Assembly (NCBI RefSeq): GCF_030272615.1
Contig: NC_081408.1
Location: forward strand, 60,842,114-60,906,113
DNA from: Cryptomeria japonica
Taxonomy: Eukaryota; Streptophyta; Pinopsida; Cupressales; Cupressaceae
Direction of reading: 5' to 3'
DNA: 64,000 nt
Numbering within the stretch: position 1 is the stretch's first letter; the number at the start of each line of letters is the position of its first letter. Made by a program: the position numbers and the translations under genes. Shown here piece by piece: positions 1 through 10,981 of this stretch. The notes under the pieces were generated by a model. That model saw only the letters and a list, made by a program, of their open reading frames with translations. It did not search any database and was not told the origin of the DNA.

Positions 1-915
1 TTGTGAATTCCAAGGCAACTTGATTTCAGCGTCCAACTCCATTTCATGGCACTATTTCACCCTTGGCATGGATTCTTTCATTTTTCAATCTTTCCCTGCA
101 TGCTTCATTTTGGCGCCTGATCTTGGCTTGGGGAGGATTTTCACCGAAGGCAAGGAATTCACAATTTCATGCTTCTTCCGAACTTGGATGGATCTTTTGA
201 GTTTCTTCCGGATGAAGCCACCATATATGAATTTGGGGTGATTTCCCGGACAAAGACAAATTTCTCGAGCTTTCCATTTCAGGAATGGGCTTCCAACACT
301 TAACCATTTTTTGACCTTCCCTATCTTCTTTTTAAATTTATGGAATTAGAAGTAGTCGCGAATGCCTGACCTTTGTCACCTTTCCCGAATGGTCTTGTCA
401 GAACAAACTTTCAAAAAATAGAAACCTTTAAAATGTCAGCATTAGATCTCTAGACAGGACATAGGAATGACTTACTATAAATAGAAACTTACTAAAAATA
501 GTAAGTTTGATTTTTGGCAAAATGACGACATTCCAGGACTCAGTAAAATCCATAAAAATAGGAACTTTCTAAAAATAGAAAGTTGCTCTTTTTTGGCTTA
601 AATTTTACTGGGAGGTTCCTTGAAGGGTCCTGATTCCAGTTGTATGTTTAGTTTCTTCAAAACCCTAACAAAAACCCCTAAAATCTAGGACAAACGACAA
701 AAACCCTAAAAAAAACAAAACAGGCCCTAGACTTTACCAAATTCGCTCAAACAAAAAGTAGACTGAATCAAAATGACCCTCGAACACTTGCAAAGCAGAG
801 AGACTAACGAGACCGCCACCAAAACCCACAAAAACAAAGACCAAACAACCAAAAATGGCCTAAAAGGTAGGGGGTCCCTATCTGGGATGGGGTGATGTGT
901 GATTAGGTCACAACA
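1..915 (-). mobile_element. LTR head fragment, giant-LTR gypsy family
   Basis: The last 45 bases (about 870-915) match the outer ends at 12,868 and 19,223: a GGGTCCC box, a short inverted repeat around GGGGTGATGTGTG, then GGTCACAACA. Read on the minus strand this is an LTR start (TGTTGTGACC). The CCCTAAAA-rich stretch before it also resembles the other two copies. The hairpin array of the other copies is not recognisable here; instead there are two perfect short hairpins at 485-508 and 564-583. The LTR continues beyond the window start, so no target duplication can be paired. It may be a solo LTR or part of an element. Confidence 0.6.
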
Positions 916-2160
916 GTACCTCCTATGGCTTATGGCATAAAAGGAAGTGAGGATGGGGAACAAAAATGTCTACAAGAGAAGAAACTAAAATAGATCCACA
1001 TTAAATAAAAGATAAAAAGTTAAAACTATGCAACCAGAAACAAATTTAGAGAAATTTCAACAAAAAAGATAAGAGCCAATATTTACCCAAAGAAAACCCT
1101 CGAAAGGGAAAAATTTAGCACCAAAAGAGCACACTCAATGTATTAATCTTCCATAAGATGGTTAGAATAAATTCACAGAGTCTCTATACTTTAATGGAGA
1201 TCTTCAATCTTTGGAGTCAATCCATCAACATAAACGTACAATCAAAATTACCATATAGTCTCCATCCTAAGCTCACAATATATAGGCCAAGGAGCTCATG
1301 GAAACAACAAATTGTTTTTTAAAATCATGGGCTCAAACCATGAGCCAAACCTTTGTTCAATTTATCCAAATTGGACCCATGTATTCCATCCACATGTGTG
1401 AAGCCTCTAGAAATAATAAGTAACTCCTCCCATGTCATATTTGAGCCCTATGGCCAAGGGAGGCATATATAACTCCCAAGTGCTCCCATAAGAGTACTAA
1501 TTACCTCTTCCAACCCTCTTACATAGGACTATTACTAGCTAGTCAAGGATGCTTTCCATGCCCACTATGTAACCAACCTCTTACGATTCCCTTACATGCT
1601 CTTAGATGCCTCGTAGTTTATTTTACACATCTTATATGACATAGATACTCTTGCAAATGACAAATAACAAATGCTAAGTGGCAAAGAATAGTGAATCTTG
1701 AGATTCACCCCATGTGTGGCACTCTATTCCATGAGGGCCCGACATTGCAAATAATTAAATTAATACAAAACATTAGAACTTGCAAGGTGTACAACACCTA
1801 GTTCTAACATTGGTATGCTGTGGAACTGTAAGATGGCAGATAAATATGAGTAGATGAGTATGAAAAGTATGAGATGAGGATAAAATGTAATATATACATA
1901 ATAGATAATATAATATAGAGTGGATAAAAGCAAAGAGAATAGAATAGAAGATAATGTAACAGAATAAACTTATAAAGTGCAATAGAAAACAAGTGAGAGA
2001 AAATTAAAATTTAGCACCAAAAGAGCAATATGGAAGAAGGGTGTTATGAATTTCGAATATTGTAATTACCATTGATTTAAAAATTAAAAGTTTTGGAGTT
2101 CTATATACAAGACCTCAACCCAACCACATATATATATACATATTACTAAAATTGCATTAA
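916..2160. other. AT-rich intergenic/old repeat, no gene seen
   Basis: No coding region could be supported. A 21-bp direct repeat (AAATTTAGCACCAAAAGAGC plus one base) occurs at 1111-1131 and 2007-2027 and may mark the ends of an old inserted fragment. Short ORFs on either strand have no recognisable motifs. Confidence 0.4.
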
Positions 2161-2165
2161 CAACC
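2161..2165. repeat. target-site duplication CAACC, left copy
   Basis: CAACC directly precedes the TGTTGACG terminus at 2166, and the same five bases directly follow the CAACA terminus at 19,223. The pairing defines the outer limits of the giant gypsy element. Confidence 0.85.
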
Positions 2166-2229
2166 TGTTGACGTGTATTTTGTACACTATCAAACATAGA
2201 ATAAAATACCCAAGGGTACCTTATCCTCT
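2166..2229 (-). mobile_element. 3' LTR remnant (64 bp)
   Basis: These bases match 7996-8059 nearly perfectly, beginning TGTTGACGTG and running through the ...CCTTATCCTCT segment. After 2229 the sequence switches at once to RT codons (Gly-His-Val-Ile-Ser-Glu-Arg-Gly on the minus strand). The junction shares a few bases (CCTCT) with both sides, consistent with a microhomology deletion. Confidence 0.85.
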
Positions 2230-3760
2230 TTCTGAAATGACATGTCCTAAAAGCTTTCCTTCTGTTACCCCAAATATGCATTTCTTTGGGTTGAGAGAAA
2301 CACCATATCTTTTGCACCTTTGGAAGACTCTTCTTAAGTCATCCACATGATCTTCTCTTTTTCTGGAGAAAACTGTGATATCGTCCATGTATATGATGAT
2401 GCATTTTCCAATTAAGTCCCTGAAGGCAATATCCATGGCTCTCTGGAATGTGGCCCCAACATTGATAAGTCCAAAAGGCATTCTTTTGTATGCAAACGTA
2501 CCCCACTTGGTAGTGAAAGCCGTCTTGAGTCGATCTTCAGGCTCAACCAATACTTGATTGTAACCTGAGTATCCATCCAGAAAAGACATCATCTACGACC
2601 CGTTGACAATCTGCAATACTTCATCCAGCGATGGTAGTGGATAATTGTCCTTTTCTGAAGCTCGGTTAAGATTTCTGAAATCAACACACAATCTGATCTC
2701 TCCATTCTTTTTCCTGACAGGAACCAAGTTGGCGACCCAAGTCGAATGTCTTACTGGAAAGATGATTTTGGCCGAGAGCAGCTTCTTAACTTCTTGATAT
2801 ATTAGGGGTTCCAGCAAAGGGTTGACCGGCCTTTGTCTTTGCCTAAACGGTTTGCTTCCTGGCTTCAAAGGGATTGTGTGAGTGATAATTGCAGTGTCAT
2901 AAGTTTTGAGATCTTCATAGCTCCAAGCGATAACTTCTGGGAAATCTCTTATATTTTTCAAGATTCCGTTTCTTTCCGGTGCGGTGCAGGCCTTTCCAAT
3001 GAACACATTCTTAACTTGTATGTCATCACCTACGTTGATTGTGTCGCACATGTTTCCTTCCATACTGTGGTTTTTCATCTCTTTCAATTTGTCGGGATCA
3101 AATATTCTTTCTAACTCCACCATACCTTTTGGAATAGTGTTTGTCTTCAAATTCAAAACTCCTTCAGCATCCAATTCTGCTCCCTCCACTTCTTCTTCAT
3201 CAATGATTTGAGCTAAGAAGACATCTGTGTTGGTTAAGAAATCTAGTATGTGCTTGTCATCTTCAAAAACTTGAAAATTGGTGATGTTATCCGGGACTGA
3301 AGGTACTGAGGTTAGGTCTACTGTGAACTTCTTCAATCCTTCCATCGCTAATGGTATCAAAGAGCTAGCGGCCTGTGCAAGGGAATTAGCCACTTGATTC
3401 TGATGCCTGTATATAGATTTGATGTTGAAGGCCTCAAAACTCTCAATAAGGTCCCAAACTCGATTTCGGTATCTGGTCAGTCTTTTGTCATGGCAGACAT
3501 ACTGCCTTCTAATTTGCCTTATAGCTATTTCTGAATCTCCATATACTTGCAATATTTTTGCTTTCTTTCTGATAGCCAGCAATAACCCATGAATCAAGGA
3601 TTCATATTCGGCTACATTGTTGGTGCAAGGAAATTGTAACCTATGAGCGGCAAGGTAAGTTTCTCCTGTCAGGCTAATTAATTCGTAGCCTGCTCCAGAT
3701 CCTTGTTTGGACTTAGAACTCATGTCATTGACCCATTCTGTTCTTTCGGTTAACTTGAAC
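2230..3760 (-). pseudogene. gypsy pol: RNase H-like domain followed by reverse transcriptase (broken)
   Basis: The open frame from about 3760 begins with an RNase H fold: an early Asp, then GSGAGYEL, then CTNNVAEYESLIHGLLLA with the catalytic Glu, then LQVYGDSEIAI with an Asp. In the last motif the usual Asp is Asn (QNQVANSLAQAA). A linker of about 150 residues follows, then RT begins (KPFRQRQRPV, LVPVRKKNGEIRLCVDFRNL). An in-frame TAG at about 2593 splits RT; beyond it are FLDGYSGYNQV and the YMDD catalytic box. RT then ends abruptly at the 3' LTR remnant. Canonical gypsy pol has RT first, so RNase H upstream of RT in the same frame is unusual; the second gypsy element of this window has RT first. 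This copy cannot be functional. Confidence 0.85.
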
Positions 3761-3769
3761 GTATTTCTT

Positions 3770-4135
3770 CTATTTTGGAAGTTTGGGTAAAGGACTAAAG
3801 AATAGTTGATTGAGCCGTATGAGGTAGGAAACTCTCAAGTACGGTTCTAAGGGAAGAAAACTTTTAGAAGTTGATCTATCCCGACCGAGGAGAACAGGCC
3901 ATTCAACAGGGAGATCCTGAAATTGCGGAAGCTTGGTTTGATCAAGCTGCTGAGTATTGGAAACAAGCTATAGCGCTTGCTCCAAGCAATTATATCGAAG
4001 CACAAAATCGGTTAAAGATTATAGGACGTTTTGGAGAATGAAAATGTCTCGATTACTATACTGCGAAATCGTCAAGAATATGAAATTTATCCAGACAGGA
4101 TAAATCCATTTTTCATACTATTCGAGCAAATTAGC
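3770..4135 (+). pseudogene. ycf3: chloroplast DNA insert (NUPT): ycf3 intron tail and exon 3
   Basis: The stretch 3812-3885 is the 3' end of a group II intron: the domain V hairpin (GAGCCGTATGAGG ... GTACGGTTCT) and a domain VI-like segment ending in ATCTATCCCGAC. Exon 3 follows at 3886-4041, 51 codons plus TGA. It includes [20 protein letters not shown], the photosystem I assembly protein Ycf3 (Paf1) C-terminus. Likely nuclear decay changes are Arg for Trp in the EAQNxLK motif and Ile for Thr shortly after. Exons 1 and 2 are absent, so no product is made. The insert sits in the opposite orientation inside a gypsy element. Both edges are uncertain by about 50 bp. Confidence 0.9.
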
Positions 4136-6127
4136 TTCTCTTACCTTAATGTCCATATTGCATTTCCTTGGTGTTCCGTCTCTTGGTCCTCCTGGCTTTC
4201 GGTTGATGTGTCGGATAGAGTTTCATCTTCTGTGGAGCTTTCAACTTCTGAGTGCTCCATTTCTTCTACAATCAATGTCTGTGGGACCCTCTTGTATACT
4301 TGTTCTAACGCAGTCTGGCACAAAGCACAGGATAGTTCTGAATGGACGGCATTATGTATCCTACACCAGTTGGGGAGGAGTAGATCTTGGACGGATGCCA
4401 AGTTACCAAGTTGCATACTTTGTTGTACGTTTCTATGGACGAATTTTCTGAAATTCTCAAACATTCCATCATCTTCTTGGTCGGATCCTTGATCACTTTC
4501 CACGACAATTTCTGTAGATCCCATCACTTCTTGTTGACCGTCCTTGTCTTGCAGGTTTTGTATCATCAAGACCTCTTCCACTTTAGGTTTGTATGTCCCT
4601 AAATCCGATTCTAAGAACAGGACTTCATTATCTTCCCCATACTCAGTTATCATAAGTCTCAATCTTGGAGTGCTGTCAATTTTGATTTGGTTTGGGACTC
4701 CTCCAGGGTAACCAAATATGTGCGAAGTCTGTTGACACATACCCATTCAACTTTCGTGACCAATCTCTACTTAGAAGCATCCCATATGAGTCAGGGATAT
4801 CTACGACCGATATGTCTATAAAATTTTGAACCCTTGGGTCCGCAGCCAATTGCATGTGGATATTGTTCAATTCTCCCATGACTAGAACTTCTGTCTTGTC
4901 TAACTGAGTGACTTTTCTTCTGGTAGGAGCGGGAATTATACCTAGTCTCTGACAGACAGCCAGGGGCATCACATTACTAGAAGCTCCTGAATCATAGAGG
5001 CAATTGTGTAGTAATTTCCCAAAAATTCTGACTGACAGCAGGAACGGGGCCGGTTCATCTTTTCCTTGGGAAAGGACCGAGGAATCCCCATTATGTTCTT
5101 GATTCTTCACTTTGTTGACCTTCAGATTGTTATTCTTTACTGATGTTTCCTCTTTTGAATCGTCCGTCTTGTTCAGAGACTTTCCTTTCTTGACCACATC
5201 TTTCTTAATGGCAACTCCCTTCTCTGGAAGAATCTGACTAGTGGTGAGGCTTTCTTTGATGGCGGGCTGAGTTTTCTTAGCCTCGCCTCTTTTGAGTAAT
5301 ACCTTGCCTTCTAACATATCTTCCTTTTTGGTTGGGAAGGCTATGGTCTGGACCATACATTCGTCTTGTTTAGATTGCTCTTTGTTATCAGCTTCCTCTT
5401 GAATTACATTGATAGTAGCTTGAGCTTTGTTGGCCGCTTCTTTGGACGGATTCTGAACATTCGACCTTACTGTGTTTGACTCATTTAGACTATTAATCAC
5501 TGCATCTTTAATCTCTGAGACCTTTAGTAGCTCGTAGAGCGATAGGCTAATTTTGACCTTCTTGAGTTCTTCCAACACCAACATGGCCAATCTCTTCATT
5601 TCATTGCCCATGGGAGGTGCAACATTCTTTTGCCTATATTCTTGCGTACGCTGTGGATACTCTGGATTATTACTAGCCTGTGGATCTGGAGGAGTAGAGA
5701 AATTGTTTGGAGGAATCGATGTAGTCAGGGTTTCCTGATTTCTCTGATTTCTATGATAGACTCTCTGGTTCACACCTCCTGAGGACTGGTGAAATACCTC
5801 TTTTATCCCCTCAACTAGGACTCTATTATTCAAAGGCGGGAAATAATACTCCGAGTCTTCAATAGGTTCATTTGCTGATGCAGGTGGAAACTGAGAACCC
5901 GAAGGTACCATTGGTCCATTAGCAGATTCTGGTGGAAATTTCCTATTTTGAGTTTGGTTACTTTCTCCCTCTGTTGAGTGTTTATAGCTCTCCACAATCA
6001 TGGCTTGATCATACCGCGTAGTTGGGACCATTTCATATCCTGTCGTGGGCGGATTGTCAGGTGGATCGTTGCTGTGCATCTCCTGCTGGAATATGTCGGC
6101 TGCAATTTTGAATTCAGGACACTGCAA
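4136..6127 (-). pseudogene. gypsy gag C-terminus, protease and linker (broken)
   Basis: The frame from 6127 to 4676 starts in low-complexity gag sequence rich in Pro, Asn and Gln, passes a Lys/Glu-rich region, and reaches an aspartic protease motif CLYDSGASSNVMPLAVCQRLG near 5000. The Asp-Ser-Gly active site is intact. Near 4740-4680 the reading passes by frameshift into a second frame (4746-4141) that continues the acidic protease-RT linker and ends at the chloroplast insert. A TAG at about 6128 separates it from the upstream gag part. The minus-strand order and spacing fit a gag-pro-pol polyprotein of a Ty3/gypsy element. Confidence 0.8.
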
Positions 6128-7950
6128 CTCAGAATGCTAGTTCATATTGTGGAGTCTAAACCAGCTGGACAAGGCCGCCTTTGCTAGAAACACTTTACTG
6201 GTAGGATGATTCTCTTGATTCTGTGAACTTGATGGGTTGTCTAACGGCGTCACCACGTTTCCATTATTAGGAGCAGTATTCCATGGTCTCCTTTGAAAGC
6301 CCTGGTTGTTATTTCCCTAATAATTGTTCCTGAAACCTTGATTATTATTTCCTTGGAAATTTTGATTGTTTGTATGTTGGCCATGGTTGACCCTTTGCAT
6401 GCTTTGAAGTTGATTATTCTGATTCCTTAGATGAGTTACTTCGGTTGACAGTTTCTTGACTTGTTCAATCAACTCTTTCATTTCATCCTTTTCTTCCTGT
6501 GTTCTTGAGGAGTTTGTTGCGTTTTGCAGGTACATAGGTTGTGCTGGTGGGGCTTGTGAAAGTGCAACTCCAGGATAAAGCACCAACTGGTTTGTCGGCT
6601 ATACGCTAGGATATGTTGCTTGTGGAATAGGATTCATAACTGGAGTCTGGTTGGTTAATGCCATACTAACTACTTGTATTTGATTCGGTGCTGCAGCAGG
6701 TCCCATATGTAGTAGCGGCCCAGTAATATTCTGTCCCATGTGCTTACTGACCTCAATAGCCTTTGCATATGCTGCGTTTAGATCATTCGGGATAGGATGT
6801 GTCCTCACGAACATGACGGTAAGATGATCTAGGGCTCCATAATAGATTTCCCTTGGGTCAGCGATGAGGTAGGGATGTCATAACATCGTGTATGCGCGGT
6901 GGAACCTGTTGTTGGAAGAGGTGATTGGATCATGTTCTCTCCTTCGGATTTCAACAAATTGTCTATACAACTCGGCTGGCATGGTTGGTATACCAAACTT
7001 TGCAATAAATGCATCCTTCATTGCATCCCAGGTCCTGATCGACCCAGTAGGTAAGTGAATGAACCAGAAGTATGCCTCTTCTCCCAATGAGTAGGGAAAA
7101 AGCCTACATGCTACATCTCCATATTTGACTCGCCTGTTACGAAGATCTTCGAACATCTTGATATGATCCTCTGCTGTACGATTGAAATCACTGACATTGA
7201 ACTTGGGATAGAAATTCTTTGGATTCTTTGGCATGTCGTGATAGATTGCAAATTCCAATGGTGATGGGTTGTTGATCATCCAAGTAGCGTCGTTAAGCAC
7301 ATGAGCAGGAGGAGGAGGAGGAGGAGCATTGTGAGCCATCGTGCTTCCCGAAGTTTGAAAGCTTGACAAGAGACATGATGAACTAGCCTAGCTTGCTGGT
7401 TGGGAAATCGCCTCGATACTTGCTTGAATTGCCGCTTGTACTTGTTCTTGAAGAGATGGAGCTTGTGATGACTCAGGAACGTCTCCTAATCTTGGTCCAA
7501 ATTCCTTTGGAGTATCTTCTCTTTTGACTTGCTTCGACCTTGAAGTGAACTGAAGTTCATTTAGATTTTTGGCGCCTGGTGTCGATCTCAATATTCTTTG
7601 ATGTTTCTCGGGCGAGAAAGAACCAATACGATCCAGTGTGAAGATCTGTCTTGCGGAGATTACTGCAGGTTCCTTTGATTGCGAAGTTCTCTAGCGGCGG
7701 CTCTTTGGTGTTCTTTAGCTCTATCTTCTTCTTGCTCCAAGATGATTCTCACTCTGTTATACTCAGCTTCGCTTCTCTTTATGTTCCACGCTAGGTGATT
7801 CAATCCGGAAACAATATCTTCTTGAGTGTTGCCTATCTCCAAATTAGGTTGCACTACCTCATTCAATCCTTCATGTGGCAACACCATTGTGATACATGAC
7901 CATGTTAAAGAACATTTTTTGGACAGTTTCTGTTCCTCTTGATGATCCAA
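6128..7950 (-). pseudogene. gypsy gag (broken)
   Basis: Successive minus-strand fragments in largely one frame make a gag protein. The core (about 7369-6878) has the retrotransposon gag signature, including YPKFNVSDFNRTAEDHIKMF and GSIRTWDAMKDAFIAKFGIP. It is preceded by a proline run and a charged N-terminal helix (7950-7660, another frame), and followed by a coiled coil (EEKDEMKELIEQVKKLSTEV, about 6490-6430) and an Asn/Gln-rich tail. In-frame TAG stops occur at about 7388, 6599, 6317 and 6128, and one TGA at 6878; most of the TAG sites fit an original CAG (Gln). No zinc knuckle was found. Gag would package the element RNA; this copy cannot make it whole. Confidence 0.8.
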
Positions 7951-7973
7951 CTTTTGTGTGGTTCAAGTATGTA

Positions 7974-7991
7974 GCCCTTCTTCTAGCGCCA
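7974..7991 (-). other. primer-binding site of the giant-LTR gypsy element
   Basis: Four bases inside the LTR end (CAACA at 7996 on the minus strand) lies TGGCGCTAGAAGAAGGGC. A TGG start a few bases after the LTR is the normal place and form of a tRNA primer site. The exact tRNA was not identified. Confidence 0.75.
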
Positions 7992-7995
7992 ATTT

Positions 7996-8873
7996 TGTTG
8001 ATGTGTATTTTGTACACTATCAAACACAGAATAAAATACCCAAGGGTACCTTATCCTCTCTTGAGTAAAGCCTCTGAATGCTGAAGATATCGCAAAAAGG
8101 ATCAATCAGGGTGACTTCAAGGTTCTTTGCTGTAGGGTCTCTACGTGTGGATAAGCACTAGTGGTCGTTGTGAATGCTGTTTCTTCAAGGGGTCTTACGC
8201 ACTTTAAAAGTTGGTCCGCATTACTCTTTACTTAACTGTAGGAACAGGAATTTCCTAACACTAACAAATTCTCAAAAAAGATCAAAAGGTAGGGTTTTCA
8301 AGAGATGAATTCTAATCTAATCCTAAGAATGACTCAATGTAGGCTAGACTTGGTAAGATTCTACCAATTTCAGTATTGCCAAGGAATTACAACTCTACTG
8401 GAATTGATGCGATCTTCTAAGGTGATTAGTGATTTTCAAATCATCAAGAATTATAGATACTACCATAAAGATACATGTCAATAGTTCAATAATGACTGAA
8501 GGTTCAAGCAATCTAAATATCTCCAGTTGACCACGCAAGGCATCCTTACAATCAGCAAGAAGCTAGTGGTTTGGAACGTGAATCTCACCAAAGATCAAGC
8601 ACAACACTCAGTCCTTCAAACTTAAATACTACTTTGACTGAGAATGATTCAAGAAAGTAAACAACCATGAAGATAGCCACAAGAATTGCAATAAAACACC
8701 ATAACTTCAATATTTTATTGATCTTAAAGCCAAAATAGACAACAATTGTTCGAAATTCTTTCTTCACTACTCAATCTTGCTACAAAATAACTTTCTTCTC
8801 TCCAAAGCTCTAACTATTATGTATCTCCTTAATATCTAATTTCTAATGACAAAATGAAAATGAGTGAGGGTAT
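7996..8873 (-). mobile_element. 5' LTR of giant gypsy, PBS-proximal part
   Basis: Starts TGTTGATGTG beside the primer-binding site and aligns with 8874-9740 of the solo LTR through the CCCAAGGGTACCTTATCCTC and TCTCTACGTGTGGATAAGC blocks. It breaks off at GAGGGTAT, exactly where the solo LTR begins. The LTR resumes at 12,869 with GGTATATATAGC. Confidence 0.85.
8869..8873. repeat. target-site duplication GGTAT, left copy
   Basis: GGTAT at 8869-8873 and again at 12,869-12,873 bracket the solo LTR. The joined site reads GAGGGTATATATAG, so the insertion struck the TATA box of the host LTR's downstream promoter. Confidence 0.9.
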
Positions 8874-9754
8874 TGTTGACGTGTATTGTGTACACTATCA
8901 AACACAGAATAAAATACCCAAGGGTACCTTATCCTCTCTTGAATAAAGTCTCTGATTGCTGAAGATATCGTGAAAAAGGATCAATCAGGATGACTCCAAG
9001 GTTCTTCGTTGTAGGATCTCTACGTGTGGATAAGCTCTCTGTGGTATGATGTGATTTGCTGGAATCACAAGGGGACTTACATTTGATGATTGAACGTTTG
9101 ATCTACTTTGAATATTGCTGGACCATAGGCTCTTACTAGCTTTGACTTGAAAAAAAGGAAAAAGTCGAGGGCGAGGAAAGGATCTAATTCTAATACTAAG
9201 AATGTAGGAGCAATGAATGATCTTTGATGAAATTCTAACTAAGTCTTGTTTTGACATCGCAAGACCATCTCCACAAGGCTAGTGCGATCTTCGAAGGAAA
9301 GCTTTATGATGTTCAAATCATCACTGCAGGCATAGACACCATCAAGCTGATGCATATCAATGAAGAAGCGACAATTGAAGTTAAGCTTAGGCTGAACGAT
9401 TCCAGTTGACTACGCAAGGCAAGTCTGCAATCAACGAACTGCTAGTAGTATGGATATACGAATTTCACCATCAATCAAGCACATTTCTTCCACTCATCTA
9501 ATAACATGAAATCAAATATGAGAAGTATAGAGACCATGCAAATTGTCGAATCGACCCATAAATTTCACCATTTCTTCAATGAAGTTACAAGTCTTTTACA
9601 ACAACATCTTGGCAACAATCTTTGCCTTCTCTCTCTACTCTACTCTAATTGCTATTCTATCAACTAGCTAATCACCTTCTAACTACTCTCTATCTGTCTT
9701 CTAACTGCTTTCAACTCCTTCCTATTCTATTACCTTTACAAATGAAATGCCAGG

Positions 9755-9764
9755 GCTTATATAG
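9755..9764 (-). promoter_or_regulatory. downstream TATA box of solo LTR
   Basis: On the minus strand CTATATAAGC lies about 0.9 kb from the PBS-side end. The counterpart in the host LTR is at 12,871-12,879. The position fits the promoter for genomic RNA, but this is inference from position and motif only. Confidence 0.5.
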
Positions 9765-10228
9765 TGCCCTCAATACAATTCGATGGCTTAGATCGATTTG
9801 AGATCAATGGCCAAGATTCAACAATGAAAACCCTAATTAGGGTTTGTTACAACCATTACATAACATTTAATGCTTGACCAATGATAAAATTGTATTGCTT
9901 GGACACATGTCCTCTCTGGAAAATTCCACCAATGAATAGCCGGGGTAGGTACATAGAAGTTTGTGCCACCTCCCATGAGTTAGGTACATTGAATCTGGAC
10001 ATGCTGAGGTGGACCAATCTAATTGGAGAAGTGATGACTAGGATGCCACCTTGCCTGACACTTGGTTGATGCTAATTTGATGTTGCTGAGAAGCTAGCTT
10101 TAATTAACTCTTTTGAAATTATATGCTTCTTCAACGAACCCTTGCTCTAACTCCTTTTCTTTGATGTGCAGGACGATTGATGTACCTCGCCTTGGAATGC
10201 TGGATTGGAGAAGTCGTCCTTGATGACG

Positions 10229-10351
10229 TTAGTCCAAAGAAGGTCGTCCTTGTCGATGCTTGACTGGAGGAGGTCGCCCTTGTCCTTGCTTGATCTTCTT
10301 AGAGGAGACCGTCCTTGATCTGGCTTGATTTTCCAACTCCGTGATCTCCAT
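10229..10351 (-). CDS. short ORF in solo LTR (40 aa), unknown
   Basis: This ORF occupies the place where the host LTR has its long ORF: just after a leader intron acceptor (TGTGTAG/G at 10,359), with its ATG eight bases into the exon. The product is basic, with MEITELENQARSRT and a Lys/Arg/Gln-rich tail. It is not similar by eye to the start of the long ORF. The DNA has imperfect repeats of about 30 bp around GTCGTCCTTG. It is probably a remnant left after loss of a longer ORF rather than a functional gene. Confidence 0.3.
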   Translation of the reverse strand: MEITELENQARSRTVSSKKIKQGQGRPPPVKHRQGRPSLD

Positions 10352-10358
10352 TTGATGC

Positions 10359-10594
10359 CTACACAAAATATTAAAGTTAGACTTTTGAGCATCAAACCTT
10401 AAAGCATGAAATTTAAGACCTTTCAAAGGTAAAACATAAGATACTAATTTGAAAAAAAGTCATGATAAATCAAGAATTACACATTTTCAAATTAATAATG
10501 AATGGGATTTGGATCTTCAAGACTTAGATTTTACAAATTTGCAATGGGATCACAATAAGTCTTGAATAAGAACTTCAAAAATGATTCTTCATAC
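10359..10594 (-). other. 5'-leader intron of solo LTR transcription unit
   Basis: On the minus strand the donor is GAG/GTATGA at 10,594 and the acceptor TTTTGTGTAG/G at 10,359, with a CTAAC branch-like motif upstream. The same donor and acceptor occur in the host LTR (16,487 and 16,285), which supports a real intron. Confidence 0.55.
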
Positions 10595-10971
10595 CTCCTC
10601 TTTGATTGTTTAACTTACAAAACCTTGGCAAAAGAAGGAAGAAAACCGGATTTTGATGGACAAGCTTAGATTATAGTCCTCCCTTGGATGAATTACGCCT
10701 CCTCTAGCTTGGAAAAGAACTCCACCTTCCACTAGCTTCTTCAAGATCTGGAAATTCGCCTTCAAATGTCTTCAAAAATCTGGAAATTATCCTCCAATCT
10801 AGCAAGAAATTCGCCTCTCCAATAGCCTTCAATATGAATTTCGCCCTCCTTAGTCTCCACACTTAGTAGAAATTCGCTCCACTCCAGCTAGATTTTGCAC
10901 CTCCTTCCTTGCTCCTCAAATCGCACTTGAAGTAATGAATGAATGATGATTAAAATTGCTCAAAACACCCT

Positions 10972-10981
10972 TATTATATAG
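10972..10981 (-). promoter_or_regulatory. upstream TATA box of solo LTR
   Basis: CCTATATAAT on the minus strand, about 330 bp downstream of the hairpin array and about 380 bp upstream of the leader intron donor. It matches the position of the TATA box at 16,747-16,756 in the host LTR. Confidence 0.55.

Noticed and set aside
727-963. Minus-strand ORF of 78 codons near the LTR head
   Set aside because: It spans the LTR edge and has no domain; a similar ORF at 19,128-19,331 simply reflects the shared LTR head.
3770-4135. Window being chloroplast DNA
   Set aside because: Only this short piece is plastid-like, with private substitutions and retrotransposon sequence on both sides.
4031-4492. 153-codon plus-strand ORF starting in the chloroplast insert
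   Set aside because: It crosses from chloroplast sequence into the antisense of gypsy coding sequence, so it is accidental.
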